From Deinococcus radiotolerans (GTDB taxonomy: Bacteria > Deinococcota > Deinococci > Deinococcales > Deinococcaceae): a stretch of DNA of 64,000 nt. The notes below the pieces were generated by a model, which was given only the letters and a program-made list of their open reading frames with translations, did not search any database and had not been told where the DNA came from. The DNA lies in the NCBI RefSeq assembly GCF_014647435.1, contig NZ_BMPE01000012.1, forward strand, positions 1 through 64,000, in the 5' to 3' direction. Made by a program: the position numbers and the translations under genes. Numbering within the stretch: position 1 is the first letter of the stretch; each line of letters starts with the position of its first letter. Below, in pieces: positions 26,801 to 34,877 of the stretch.

Positions 26801-27783
26801 GCCCCACGCCTGCCCCGGACGTGCTCCACGTCACGCCCCCTGGTCAGGCCGGTCGGCCCGCCCCCACGGTGCCGCCAGCCACCAGCCGACCATCAGCGGG
26901 TGCCCCAGCAGCAGGCTCGCCGGCCCCCGCGCAGACCCCACCCGTCCGCCCGGACCCGGTGACCCGTCCGTCCGGACCGGGCGCGGCCGCCCCACGCCCG
27001 GTCCTGCGTCCAGTGGCGCCGCTGCCGCCCGCCGCACGGAACGCGCCGACCGGCCCGGCCGCGGTTCCCCTCCAGGCGCGGGGGATCACGCCACCGCTGA
27101 CGCCGCTGGCATTCAGCCCGCCGTCGCCCGTGACACCTCCACCCATGCCGACCACGGCACCGCCGCGGCCCCTGGCCGGTCCTGGGCCGTCCCACCCGGT
27201 GGTCCGGCCCGCGCCGCTGCGGCCCCCGGTGCGCGGCGTGCCGCAGCCGCCCCGGCCGGGCGCGTGGCCTTCGGCCCCGGCGCGGCCGGCCCCGCGTCCG
27301 GAGCCAGCGACGGGACGACTCACCCGGCGCCAGCGGGCCGAGCGGGAAGCGGTGCGGCTCAGTGACCAGTACGACTGGGAGCAGGGGTTCCACCTCATCG
27401 CGGACGCCCTGGACCGCGACCGCTGGGGGCAGCTGCGGGAGAGCATTGAGCGGGAGATCGCGCGGGGCATGACGCCCGATGAGTTCGAACTGCTGCTGCA
27501 CCTGCGGGCCTACTGGCACGACCAGACGCACTACCAGTCGCCGTACACCGCCCGGTACGACAGCCTGCCGTGGGGTCTGGGGATCGCCCTGATCCGCCGC
27601 TGCGCCGGCGTACCGGGGCTGGACGATATGATCCTGCTGCTCGAGCGGCTGTATGAGTACGCCCAGGTGGCCTGCTCGGCCCGGTCCCTGCCGGCCTTCT
27701 CGCAGCGGCTCGGGGCGATCCTCGACCGGGCGGACCCGGACGTGGACCTCGACTACTGGCTGAGCGCCCGGGAGGCGCGGTGA
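23878..27783 (+). CDS. 1301-residue coiled-coil / proline-rich protein of the SNF2 module
   Basis: There are three parts. Residues 1 to about 950 are Ala/Gln/Arg-rich helices and coiled coil with three related modules: a WAGP-type motif at Trp46 (WAGPDV), Trp500 (WAGTGV) and Trp709 (WAGPGL), each partnered with a WDxxW-like motif at about 271, 546 and 890. Residues about 950-1150 are low-complexity Pro/Ala. The C-terminal 150 residues form a conserved-looking globular domain (LTRRQRAEREAVRLSDQYDW; FHLIADALDRDRWGQL; YDSLPWGLGIALIRRC). It shares a GTGA overlap with the SNF2 helicase gene, so the two are made together. No enzyme motif was seen; a scaffold or DNA-clamp role is inference. Confidence 0.7.
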   Translation: MTAAPAPASPAEGPDGPQLNTFQSLVQQRADADAHLTACQAALLGWAGPDVPLSVVTLLQTGELPRAVEGAVQTQQEAERRAARLQQDLEERQARRAQWTAELAALQGRRAAHDHDAAHVKALAALQPAADRLTTVRAQLAQALTRQAGQQGRGLATLWSAVSGQAGALQRAVDQARADEARARLAYEACAQQQGVQPVPDPADVPGQVARAQVRLTAQQQDLERQQHAARTALWSLSDQDEGTRAALRTLHQQAASAWQAAQQAHALPRWDHWVDLWRRREDARPLWARHADAERRLQAAAEALERHLTTFPAPLRDPDTVTRHFGALQAAAARAHAARAEALERTRMLEERQREAARRQAEEQAQQQAARVALLDALHGRRDHLQHAARAQQAHAQATQAQRVALLRVLQGHLASLSADRPHAAAPVRGTPTRAAAAPTALPSPRPPQAAATPSPAPERPISPPVLDRAQLAGAQALLVRHTSAAARAAMCLEALEEWAGTGVDALQLADAVSRPLPAGREGPAGPATSPPAPPADAPVNPETWDRLWAQREKGAALRRTWLDARATMTDVEALMTPLWAGWPRSAQQVSALRLAVETATRAAPPAQPSGPRPPAPAHPAPIQSDPAARTVRHETASADVKPVAAALPAWTAKPVRPPGPVPPGPRPGPWTTPHLTPEQGSAARALLARFDALHEQERQTRAALDRWAGPGLNGPRLAQLVSGPLPGEITQAVDAWARTSAAPASTRPERAQIAAAIQTEKDRSAAVLGPLRQLQLHAGAVIQAEHALAGTRPSAVPRAQDRLQGARDAYAAQAAALGFSPAPSPRRIATLIQDELTAFNRRLQPLDAQWKALVDQAVPTPPAQPGQWTRAWAAVRDRYGLPRHPEAWDRSLWPRRAEGERLWTALQDTRRQRQAAQEDLTVLCATWPAQARTVDVLRQVAGRAGPGARPSPPPPQTFPVPTLPAPTPPARPGPTPAPDVLHVTPPGQAGRPAPTVPPATSRPSAGAPAAGSPAPAQTPPVRPDPVTRPSGPGAAAPRPVLRPVAPLPPAARNAPTGPAAVPLQARGITPPLTPLAFSPPSPVTPPPMPTTAPPRPLAGPGPSHPVVRPAPLRPPVRGVPQPPRPGAWPSAPARPAPRPEPATGRLTRRQRAEREAVRLSDQYDWEQGFHLIADALDRDRWGQLRESIEREIARGMTPDEFELLLHLRAYWHDQTHYQSPYTARYDSLPWGLGIALIRRCAGVPGLDDMILLLERLYEYAQVACSARSLPAFSQRLGAILDRADPDVDLDYWLSAREAR

Positions 27784-30563
27784 CCCTCCCGGCGGCCGGG
27801 GCGTTCGTCACGCACGTCCGGGACGGGCAGACCGGCGTGGTCACCGGGCATGAAGGCGGGCGGCTGGTCGTGACGTGGCCGTCCGGGCGCGTGTCGCGTG
27901 CTGGCCGGGCGGACGTCCGCTGCGGCCTGAGCGCCGGGCAGGTCGTGCAGGACCAGCCGCGCAGCCTGCGCCCATCCCTCGGGGAGGGCCGCGTGCTGGA
28001 CGTGCGGACCCTCGGCGGGCGGGAACAGGCCCTGGTGGAGTTCTGGACGGCCGGGGAGCGCCAGTGGCTGCCGTGGGAGCAGCTCGTACCCGTCTGGAGT
28101 GCCCAGACCCTGTTCGAGCAGGGCGTGGCGCCCCTGGCGGGGTTCGCGGAGCGGTTCCGGCTGCGGCACCTGGCGCTGGCGCTGCAGCACTGGCACCGCA
28201 CGACCGGCGCGCTGGCGCAGGTGGACATCGATCCGCTGCCGCACCAGTTGCACCTCGTGCAGCGCATCCTGCAGAGCGGGAACCTCAACTGGCTCATCGC
28301 GGACGACGTGGGCCTGGGCAAGACCATCGAGGTGGGCCTGCTGCTCGCCGCGCTGCGTGCGCGCGGCCTGCGCCGCGTCCTGCTGGTCGTCCCGGCGGGC
28401 CTGACCCGGCAGTGGCAGGCGGAACTCCGCACCCGCTTCGGGCTGACCCAGGCGGTGATCTACGGGCAGGACTTCGAGATCAGCGATCCTGCCCAGTGGC
28501 CGCTGTACGAGGTGGTGATCGCCTCCATGGACCGCCTGAAGCACGAGCGGCACCTCGAACTCGCGCAGCAGTCCGGCCGCTGGGACCTGGTGGTGTTCGA
28601 CGAGGCGCACCGCCTCTCCCGCAGCCTGTACGGCCTGACGTACAAGACGTCCGAACGCTACGCGCTGGCCACGGCGCTGCGCGCCCTGACGGAAAACGTG
28701 GTGCTGCTCAGCGGCACGCCGCACCAGGGGGACCTCGACCGCTTCGAGGCGCTGCTCGAACTGCTGCGGCCCGGCCCGGTCTGGCGGGAGCGGATCGCGC
28801 GGCTGCGGCTCGAACCGGAGCTGCTCTCGGGGCTGGTCATCCGCAACCGCAAGGCGGACGTCACCGACGCGCAGGGGAATTTCATCTTCAAGGGCAAGGT
28901 CACCCGCGCGGTCACCGCGGCGCAGAATGAGCCGGAAGAGGTGTTCGACCGGGCGCTGCGCCGCTACCTGAAGCAGGGCTACGACGCGAGCAGAGAGAAC
29001 CAGAAAGCCATCGCGATCGGGTTTGTGATGACCATCTACCGCAAGCTCGCCGCGTCCAGCGTCGCGGCCATCCAGGGCGCCCTGGAACGCCGCCTCCTGC
29101 GTCTGCAACGCCAGGGGCAGGATGACCCGGCCCGGCCGGACGAGGAGGACGGCAGCCCGTTCGTGGAACGGGACGAGCAGGTCAGCGGGTCGCGCAGTGA
29201 GTTCTTCTCCGGGGAGACGGAGCTGCTGCGCGGCCTGATCGACCTCGCACGGGGGCTGCGGGCGCACGACACGAAACTTCAGGCGTTCACGCAGACCCTG
29301 ATTGGCGGCATCCTGGCGGGCAACCCGGACGAGCGGGTGCTGATCTTCACGGAGTACCGCTCCACGCAGGACTACCTCGTGCAGACCCTCGAGCAGCTCG
29401 CGCCAGGCCGCGTGGATGTCATCCACGGCGGGCAGACCCTCGAGGAGCGCGCCGCGGCCATCACGCACTTCGAGAACGCCGGGCAGTTCCTGGTGTCCAC
29501 CGAGGCGGGCGGGGAGGGCTTCAACCTGCAGCGCCGCTGCCACGTCCTCGTGAACTACGACCTGCCGTGGAACCCCATGCGGCTCGTGCAGCGCGTCGGG
29601 CGCCTCTACCGCTACGGGCAGGAGCGGCCGGTCGTGGTGTTCAACCTCAACGTCTCCGGCAGCCTCGACGACGAGATCCTGCGGCAGATGTACGCGCGGC
29701 TTGACGCGGTCGCCGCGGACCTCGCGTCCGTCGCCGACGAGTACCGCGAGGGCCTGCAGGAGGACATCGTGGGTGAAGTCGCGAGCTTCCTGGACGTGAG
29801 GGCCATCCTGGCTGAGGCGGCCACGCACACGCCCAGCCGCACGCAGGCCCGCATTGAGGAGGCCCTCGAGCGGGCCCGGCAGGCCGCGCGGCAGCAGGAC
29901 GACCTGCTGCGCCACTCCAGCGGCTTTGACCCGCACGCCCTGAGGGGCGAACTCCCCATCGGGGAGACGCACCTGATGGCCTTCGTGGACGGCATGTTCG
30001 AGCAGCTCGGCGTGACCGTCACCCACCGCCTCCACGCTGGTCAGGTGTGGGAGATCAAACTCACAGAGGACCTGCAAGTCCAGCTGAACCTCAACCAGAA
30101 CCAGCGGGTCGCGTTCAACCGCCGCGCGGCCAGCAAGCACAAGGCCACGCTGCTCGACAGCCGCTCTCCCCTGCTGGGCGCCCTGTTCGACCTGGCCGGC
30201 ACGTACGCCTTCGGGGGTCACGTCGCCCAGACGCCCCTCGGGGCGGGCGGCACCACCTGCGCGGTCCTGCGCTGGCAGGACGACCGCGGCCGGCCCCTGA
30301 GTGAGCGCTTCGTGGTCCTTCAGCGGCAGGCGGGCGGCGTCACCCTCAACCCACCGGCTTTCAGCGGGCACCTCCAGCAACCCACGGCGGACACGCCAGG
30401 CGTTCCCACGCTCACGGCCGACGCGTGGCCGGACTTTGAACGCGCCCTGCACGACCTGCTCGCCGCTGGGGCCAGCGACGACCTCCACCCGGCCGGGTAC
30501 CTCGTGACCGGCGTGGCGTGGGCCGGCCAGGAACCTGAACAGCTGACCAGAGCGCTGCCCTGA
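27780..30563 (+). CDS. SNF2/HepA-type helicase-like ATPase
   Basis: A 927-residue protein. The N-terminal beta-rich part (1-110) resembles the Tudor/SH3-like modules of RapA-type proteins. SNF2 motor part 1 has motif I DDVGLGKTIEVG near 174, motif II FDEAH near 274 and motif III LSGTPHQGD. Part 2 has VLIFTEYRSTQDYL, then STEAGGEGFNLQ near 575 and QRVGRLYRYGQ near 605. The C-terminal 300 residues are unassigned. All ATPase motifs are intact, so it should translocate on double-stranded DNA. Similar ATPases occur in defence systems (for example DrmD, DpdE), but neither of those contexts is present here. The GTG start at 27780 overlaps the stop of the coiled-coil gene. Confidence 0.88.
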   Translation: MTLPAAGAFVTHVRDGQTGVVTGHEGGRLVVTWPSGRVSRAGRADVRCGLSAGQVVQDQPRSLRPSLGEGRVLDVRTLGGREQALVEFWTAGERQWLPWEQLVPVWSAQTLFEQGVAPLAGFAERFRLRHLALALQHWHRTTGALAQVDIDPLPHQLHLVQRILQSGNLNWLIADDVGLGKTIEVGLLLAALRARGLRRVLLVVPAGLTRQWQAELRTRFGLTQAVIYGQDFEISDPAQWPLYEVVIASMDRLKHERHLELAQQSGRWDLVVFDEAHRLSRSLYGLTYKTSERYALATALRALTENVVLLSGTPHQGDLDRFEALLELLRPGPVWRERIARLRLEPELLSGLVIRNRKADVTDAQGNFIFKGKVTRAVTAAQNEPEEVFDRALRRYLKQGYDASRENQKAIAIGFVMTIYRKLAASSVAAIQGALERRLLRLQRQGQDDPARPDEEDGSPFVERDEQVSGSRSEFFSGETELLRGLIDLARGLRAHDTKLQAFTQTLIGGILAGNPDERVLIFTEYRSTQDYLVQTLEQLAPGRVDVIHGGQTLEERAAAITHFENAGQFLVSTEAGGEGFNLQRRCHVLVNYDLPWNPMRLVQRVGRLYRYGQERPVVVFNLNVSGSLDDEILRQMYARLDAVAADLASVADEYREGLQEDIVGEVASFLDVRAILAEAATHTPSRTQARIEEALERARQAARQQDDLLRHSSGFDPHALRGELPIGETHLMAFVDGMFEQLGVTVTHRLHAGQVWEIKLTEDLQVQLNLNQNQRVAFNRRAASKHKATLLDSRSPLLGALFDLAGTYAFGGHVAQTPLGAGGTTCAVLRWQDDRGRPLSERFVVLQRQAGGVTLNPPAFSGHLQQPTADTPGVPTLTADAWPDFERALHDLLAAGASDDLHPAGYLVTGVAWAGQEPEQLTRALP

Positions 30564-30723
30564 GGGAGGTGGAGCGAGGCACTCGCGCCGGAGCGCCACG
30601 CTTCAGGAAGCGACTGGCTGCCAATCTCCCATCCCGAAGCCGCGGCTTGTATGGCGAGCGTGGGGCAGCAAGAAGAGCGGTCAGGGACTGAAAGCAATCC
30701 TCGTCAAGGGTGGCACGTGAGGT

Positions 30724-31269
30724 CTACGAGGTCGCCTGAGCGATCAGCTCCAGATAGGCTTTCACGTCACCAACGTAGAGTTCGGATTCTTCCTCAGAAC
30801 CACCCAATGGAATGATAGGGCGCAGGCAGTAGCACGTGTCATACGCCGTCCGGTGTCCTGCCTTCATTTCAATCTTGTGGCGTTTCAGTGTTTCGGGATC
30901 ATCCGTTGTGCTCTTGGTTCCCAACGCGGCGATAGAGAGAATGGCATTGGAAGAAGCCCTGTCCATTTGTCTATACTGCGGCAGAAACGAATAGAGCGTG
31001 CCAGTTTTATCAATCATGTAGAAGTCGGCGAATGAATTTCTCGCTACTGGCGTCATATCAAGATCAAATAATTCTAGCAGCCAGGTATAGTCACTTGGGT
31101 CTACTGTCCAGATAAACCCATCTTTCCTAGAGGCTATACCCACTTCCCTGAAGAAAGCCTGCCATTCCTCGGGGAGACAGTTCAGGCCCTGTTCTGAGAT
31201 GGACTTGAAGGGCTTGGCGGGCTTAAAATCTTCGCGAAACATTTCAATTGCTTCATCTAGTCTTGACAC
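30724..31269 (-). CDS. Tdi-like (GAD/DUF1851) immunity protein
   Basis: A 181-residue protein. The N-terminal half resembles the GAD-like domain (LPEEWQAFFREVGIASRKDGFIW; DPSDYTWLLELF); the second half resembles DUF1851 (ADFYMIDKTGTLYSFLPQY; ...ELYVGDVKAYLELI). This pair of domains is typical of Tdi, the protein that neutralises Tde DNase effectors. It lies 17 bases downstream of a Tde-like toxin end on the same strand. Its base composition is clearly lower in GC than the helicase gene next door, a sign of transfer. The start is GTG 31269; the ribosome site is not decisive. Confidence 0.78.
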   Translation of the reverse strand: MSRLDEAIEMFREDFKPAKPFKSISEQGLNCLPEEWQAFFREVGIASRKDGFIWTVDPSDYTWLLELFDLDMTPVARNSFADFYMIDKTGTLYSFLPQYRQMDRASSNAILSIAALGTKSTTDDPETLKRHKIEMKAGHRTAYDTCYCLRPIIPLGGSEEESELYVGDVKAYLELIAQATS

Positions 31270-31286
31270 AGTTCCATTTTCCTTCT

Positions 31287-32402
31287 TTAGCTGAGGGTCA
31301 GTCGAACATTAACGTTGACTTTCTTGCAATCTACGCCGGGGTAAGATGCTTGATAAGCTGCTACTTGGCTGTCCAGCTGACCGATTCGTGTTTTCCACTG
31401 TGGACCGATCGAACCGTTCACATCCTTTCCGCCCATAGCCATCGGGTGTGCTGGAGCAGGTTCGCCTCCCGCAACCTGGTCCGGGTTATGAAGCGGGCGC
31501 TGCTGTTGAATCCAGGTCTCCGCGTGAGGCGCGGCCTTCTTCCGCGCCTCTTTGAGCGTGATTGACGGGTCATTGGCCATGATATTCGCCGCGAGATCAT
31601 CAATCAAAGCGGCCTTACTCAGCCTCGTGGATGTCCTCTGCGCCCTGTTGGCAACAGTTGTGTCTCTTCCGCTGCCCGTCGCAATGAAGCGCGCCACGAA
31701 TGCACTCCGGTTCTTTTCCCAGCTCGCGATCGTCATGGCATTCAGGCCTGCTTCCTGCTCTCTGAGTTGCAGCAGGAATTCCCGCTTCTGCTCAGGAAAA
31801 CTCCCGGTCGTAAACGCAATGTCTACGCGGTGCATCCTCGGCAGATTCAGTTTTGCCTGCTGCGTGACACTCCTGATCACCTCAACATATCTGGCGATCC
31901 GATTATTTGTTGTCAGCGCCTGTTCATTCAGTCTATTCTTGACGTTAAAATCATTGGATGTAACTGATTTTTTGAGTATTGACAGACCCTTCCCAACTTC
32001 CTGACCCGCCTGCTGGAAGTGTCCAGCCAATTCCTTCCCTGCTCCAACGGCGACAGCCTCTTTCTTGAAATTCTGCAATTGCGAGATGGCGTCCATTGGC
32101 GTAGAGGCAATCATGATTCTGGGGCGATTATTCTTGATTTCAGTGTAAACAGAATGCCTTTCTTTACCTGCTGTGAATTTCACCACTCCATAGGTTCCAT
32201 CTGCCTGGTCTCTCACAGATTCAGGACTCTTCCCTTTGCTTTTGCCGGTCAGTTTCTCGATCAGGCCCTTGACCTTGGCCACGATCTTGTCCACCACCCG
32301 GTCGAGCCGGCCGCGCACCTTCTGAATGACTGCCTTGACCTTGCTCCCGAAGTTGCCCAGTCCCGCAACTTTCCCGAGCCAGGTCAGCGCGATCGGAATC
32401 AT
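31287..32402 (-). CDS. Tde-like (Ntox15/Toxin_43) DNase toxin end, 5'-truncated
   Basis: The C-terminal part carries LHNPDQVAGGE with the HxxD motif (HNPD) of the Ntox15/Toxin_43 DNases, followed by DVNGSIGPQWKTRIGQLDSQV. The N-terminal part is a basic helical linker (VKAVIQKVRGRLDRVVDKIVAKVKG pattern) like that preceding C-terminal toxins in large effectors. The coding pattern begins abruptly near 32440, and the divergent lipase gene starts at 32515, so the trafficking domain is absent. I give ATG 32402 as the first usable start; the piece may be a silent cassette. The immunity gene follows directly. GC content is low for the region. Confidence 0.65.
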   Translation of the reverse strand: MIPIALTWLGKVAGLGNFGSKVKAVIQKVRGRLDRVVDKIVAKVKGLIEKLTGKSKGKSPESVRDQADGTYGVVKFTAGKERHSVYTEIKNNRPRIMIASTPMDAISQLQNFKKEAVAVGAGKELAGHFQQAGQEVGKGLSILKKSVTSNDFNVKNRLNEQALTTNNRIARYVEVIRSVTQQAKLNLPRMHRVDIAFTTGSFPEQKREFLLQLREQEAGLNAMTIASWEKNRSAFVARFIATGSGRDTTVANRAQRTSTRLSKAALIDDLAANIMANDPSITLKEARKKAAPHAETWIQQQRPLHNPDQVAGGEPAPAHPMAMGGKDVNGSIGPQWKTRIGQLDSQVAAYQASYPGVDCKKVNVNVRLTLS

Positions 32403-32501
32403 GCCGCCCACTGCCGCCAGAAAGGACGCCTGCGCGTAACGGCGGTCGCGTGGGCACATGAGGCACGCGGGTGACCGGGCGTCCGGTACGCTGCGGGCAG
32501 C

Positions 32502-32507
32502 AGGAGG
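32502..32507 (+). promoter_or_regulatory. Ribosome binding site deciding the lipase start
   Basis: AGGAGG lies 7 nt before a TTG at 32515. It is a near-perfect match to the ribosome site and favours this rare TTG over the earlier ATG at 32458. Confidence 0.6.
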
Positions 32508-32514
32508 CTGCATC

Positions 32515-34317
32515 TTGACCACCGCCCCCCAACAACGCCGCCCGCAGGCGCAACCGGCCACCACCCGCCCCCAGCAGGCGGCGGCGCCCACCGTCACGCC
32601 CCAGGCCAGCGACCCTGAGCTCAAAGCGGCCCTGCAATACGCCGCCACGCATCCCGAAGCGCTCGTCGAAGCGCTGAATCTCGGCCGGTTCGTCTACCGC
32701 CCACCGAACGCCGGGATCTTCCAGCGTCCCATATATCCCCTGCAGCTCAAAGGGATCTTCGACCGACTGGACCGCGCGGCCCTCCTGGATCTGCGCAAGC
32801 GGATGCAGGCTTGTCGTGGCCTGGAGTTCTACGCCGCGCTGGCCACACGCTTCGGTGGGAACTACGCCCTCGCCGTGCAGAAGCGCATCGGCGTGCAGAC
32901 CGACCTCTCCTCCACTCAGCTGACCTTCCACGCATTCGTGGAACAACTCACCAACCGCGTCTCCTATATGAATGACGTCAACCTGGATACCCTGGCCCGC
33001 GATCAGGACCTCCAGGACGCGGACCACGACGGCAACACGCAGGAACTCGAAAGCGGCGTGAAGCCGCAGCAGCTTCTGGCGTTCTTCGGATACCACGCGG
33101 GCCCGCCCGTCTCCGGCCTGTGGGGCTTCCAGATGCGGCTGTTCACGCCTGTCCCCCTGGCACAGATCAGGGACCCGGCCGTTCGGGCGAGACGCGCGCA
33201 GTTCAGCGAGCCCATCGTGGTGTTCCGCGGGACGGAGGGCGTGCAGGCCACCACCCGGGAAGGCGGGGTCGACACCATGGTGGGCGACTTCGCGAAGGCC
33301 AGCGTGGGCGTGAACCAGATCAATGCGAACTGGGACCTGATCCAGTTGACGATGACCCAGGTGAAGCAGGCCGTGTTCGCTGGGCACAGCCTGGGTGGCG
33401 GGCTCGCGCAGGTGGCCGCCGCCCGCATGCCGGGCAAGGTCGCGGAGGTCATCACCTTCCAGGCGCCTGGACTCCCGAAGGACCTGGCGGCGCAGTTCAC
33501 AGCGCACAGTGACGCGCACAGCACCCATTACCGCGTGGCGGGGGACATCGTGCCGCAGTCCGGGGACACGCACCTGCCCGGGGAGATCGAGTACCTCACG
33601 CGCTTCACGCAGGCGGGCGGCCTCTCGAAAGCAGCGGTGGACGGAACCAGCAGCCACGTGGCCTACCCGCTGACGACCGTGCTGCAGGGCATGGACCCGA
33701 CAAAACTGACGCCGGAGCAGCGGGCCATCGTGCAGTACGGCGCGCATGACCGCCAGGAGTCGGGTGGCACGCAGGCACGCATGACCGTCACTGGCAGCCT
33801 GAACACGAAGCAGGACCCGCGCCTGAAGGTGGAGTGGGCCCGCAGCACGGTTGTCCCAGCAGCGCTCAACAAGCTGGGGTACGTCGAGGAGATGGTTCAG
33901 AAAAACCTCGGGTACAACCTGCTGCTGGAAGCGACGCAGGACCGACTCAAGAGAGACACCACCTACGAGCTGTTCCGGGCGACGTACCTGTGGCTGGGCA
34001 CCGTGCAGGTCCTGCCGATGTCACAGACGCAGAATGAGATGATGAGTGCCCTGGGCTTGCCCGCCTTCCACAAACCTATGGTGCCCCTCCCGTCTCCCAT
34101 GAAGGACGTCGCGGACCACGTCAACATTCCGGTCGGGCTGCCCGTCATCCCGTCGTACCTCACGCAGATCCGTTTGAACGGCGGGTACGTGGCGATCAAG
34201 GATAGAGATCGTCAAAGGGTTCGTGAAAATCTGCTGGGGCATTGGACGGCGTGGCATCCTGGTCAGACACAAGGACAGGCGTGGCTGAAACGACTTCAAC
34301 AGGAAGGGCAGCGGTGA
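32515..34317 (+). CDS. Lipase class 3-like effector
   Basis: About 600 residues from TTG 32515. A Gln/Pro/Ala-rich N-terminal tail leads to a helical region, then an alpha/beta-hydrolase lipase domain: IVVFRGTEG (oxyanion region), AGHSLGGGLAQVAAARM with the nucleophile Ser, and a later HYRVAGDIVPQSGD with the likely Asp. A His follows in the SSHVAYPL segment. There is no signal peptide. With a lipoprotein gene overlapping its end, it resembles type VI or contractile-system phospholipase effectors with a lipoprotein immunity partner. Its C-terminus (NLLGHWTAWHPG, QGQAWLKRLQQE) recurs in the orphan ORF at 34757. Confidence 0.78.
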   Translation: MTTAPQQRRPQAQPATTRPQQAAAPTVTPQASDPELKAALQYAATHPEALVEALNLGRFVYRPPNAGIFQRPIYPLQLKGIFDRLDRAALLDLRKRMQACRGLEFYAALATRFGGNYALAVQKRIGVQTDLSSTQLTFHAFVEQLTNRVSYMNDVNLDTLARDQDLQDADHDGNTQELESGVKPQQLLAFFGYHAGPPVSGLWGFQMRLFTPVPLAQIRDPAVRARRAQFSEPIVVFRGTEGVQATTREGGVDTMVGDFAKASVGVNQINANWDLIQLTMTQVKQAVFAGHSLGGGLAQVAAARMPGKVAEVITFQAPGLPKDLAAQFTAHSDAHSTHYRVAGDIVPQSGDTHLPGEIEYLTRFTQAGGLSKAAVDGTSSHVAYPLTTVLQGMDPTKLTPEQRAIVQYGAHDRQESGGTQARMTVTGSLNTKQDPRLKVEWARSTVVPAALNKLGYVEEMVQKNLGYNLLLEATQDRLKRDTTYELFRATYLWLGTVQVLPMSQTQNEMMSALGLPAFHKPMVPLPSPMKDVADHVNIPVGLPVIPSYLTQIRLNGGYVAIKDRDRQRVRENLLGHWTAWHPGQTQGQAWLKRLQQEGQR

Positions 34318-34751
34318 GGTGGGGCGCAGTCATGCTGACGCTCCTCCTCACCGCGTGCTGGCAGGGGAAACCAATGGGGAAAACATGGACCAAAGAGGCC
34401 TTGCTGGAGTACGCAGTGGACACCATCAAGGCACACACGCCTTCCACTGAAATTCCGTGCCGCAGTACGGCGCTCAATGGACTGCAGGCCTGTTTCGCCG
34501 TGAATGGCCCGGTCGGGAGTATCCGGACGCCAGCAGACCAGGCGTTCGGCGAAGAGCTTCATCAGTTGGCGGACTGGGAGTTCGTTGGGGGTGGAGGTGC
34601 AGCCACCTATGTGACGCGCGGCGGTGAGGCGCTCGAACTCGGGCTGGTGTATGGGGCGGACGATGGCTACACGATCATCATGGAGAAGCTGCCAAAGGGT
34701 GCACAGGGCGTGCTCCACGTGTTTGTTGAATCGTCTCAATTTCGGAATTGA
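34314..34751 (+). CDS. Small lipoprotein, likely immunity partner of the lipase
   Basis: A 145-residue protein. GTG 34314 overlaps the lipase stop (GTGA), with AGGAAGGG upstream. The signal peptide RWGAVMLTLLLTAC is a lipobox. The mature part has two Cys (IPCRST; LQACFAV) and ends in a beta-rich segment (GLVYGADDGYTIIMEKLPKG). Lipoprotein partners encoded right after lipase effectors usually protect the producer's envelope; here that is inferred from position and export signal only. Confidence 0.65.
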   Translation: MRWGAVMLTLLLTACWQGKPMGKTWTKEALLEYAVDTIKAHTPSTEIPCRSTALNGLQACFAVNGPVGSIRTPADQAFGEELHQLADWEFVGGGGAATYVTRGGEALELGLVYGADDGYTIIMEKLPKGAQGVLHVFVESSQFRN

Positions 34752-34756
34752 CGGTC

Positions 34757-34876
34757 ATGACGGCTGAGCGTCCCGCCGTGCTGCTCGCCGAATGGGCCGC
34801 TGGACGTGGCGTGCCGCTGAACCAGACGCACGGTCACGCATGGATGAAGCGAGTCCTTCAGGAAGTACAGCCATGA
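34757..34876 (+). pseudogene. Orphan C-terminal tail homologous to the lipase end
   Basis: A 39-residue ORF reading LLAEWAAGRGVPLNQ then THGHAWMKRVLQEVQ. It matches the lipase end (LLGHWTAWHPGQTQ, then GQAWLKRLQQEG) in order and spacing. It is probably the surviving end of a second lipase gene. The left inverted end of cassette B starts one base after its stop codon, so cassette insertion or cassette exchange may have cut it off. Confidence 0.55.
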
Positions 34877-34877
34877 C

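Noticed and set aside
27753..30599. 948-codon minus-strand frame
   Set aside because: It mirrors the SNF2 gene, whose motifs and start overlap are clear; the reverse product has no domain.
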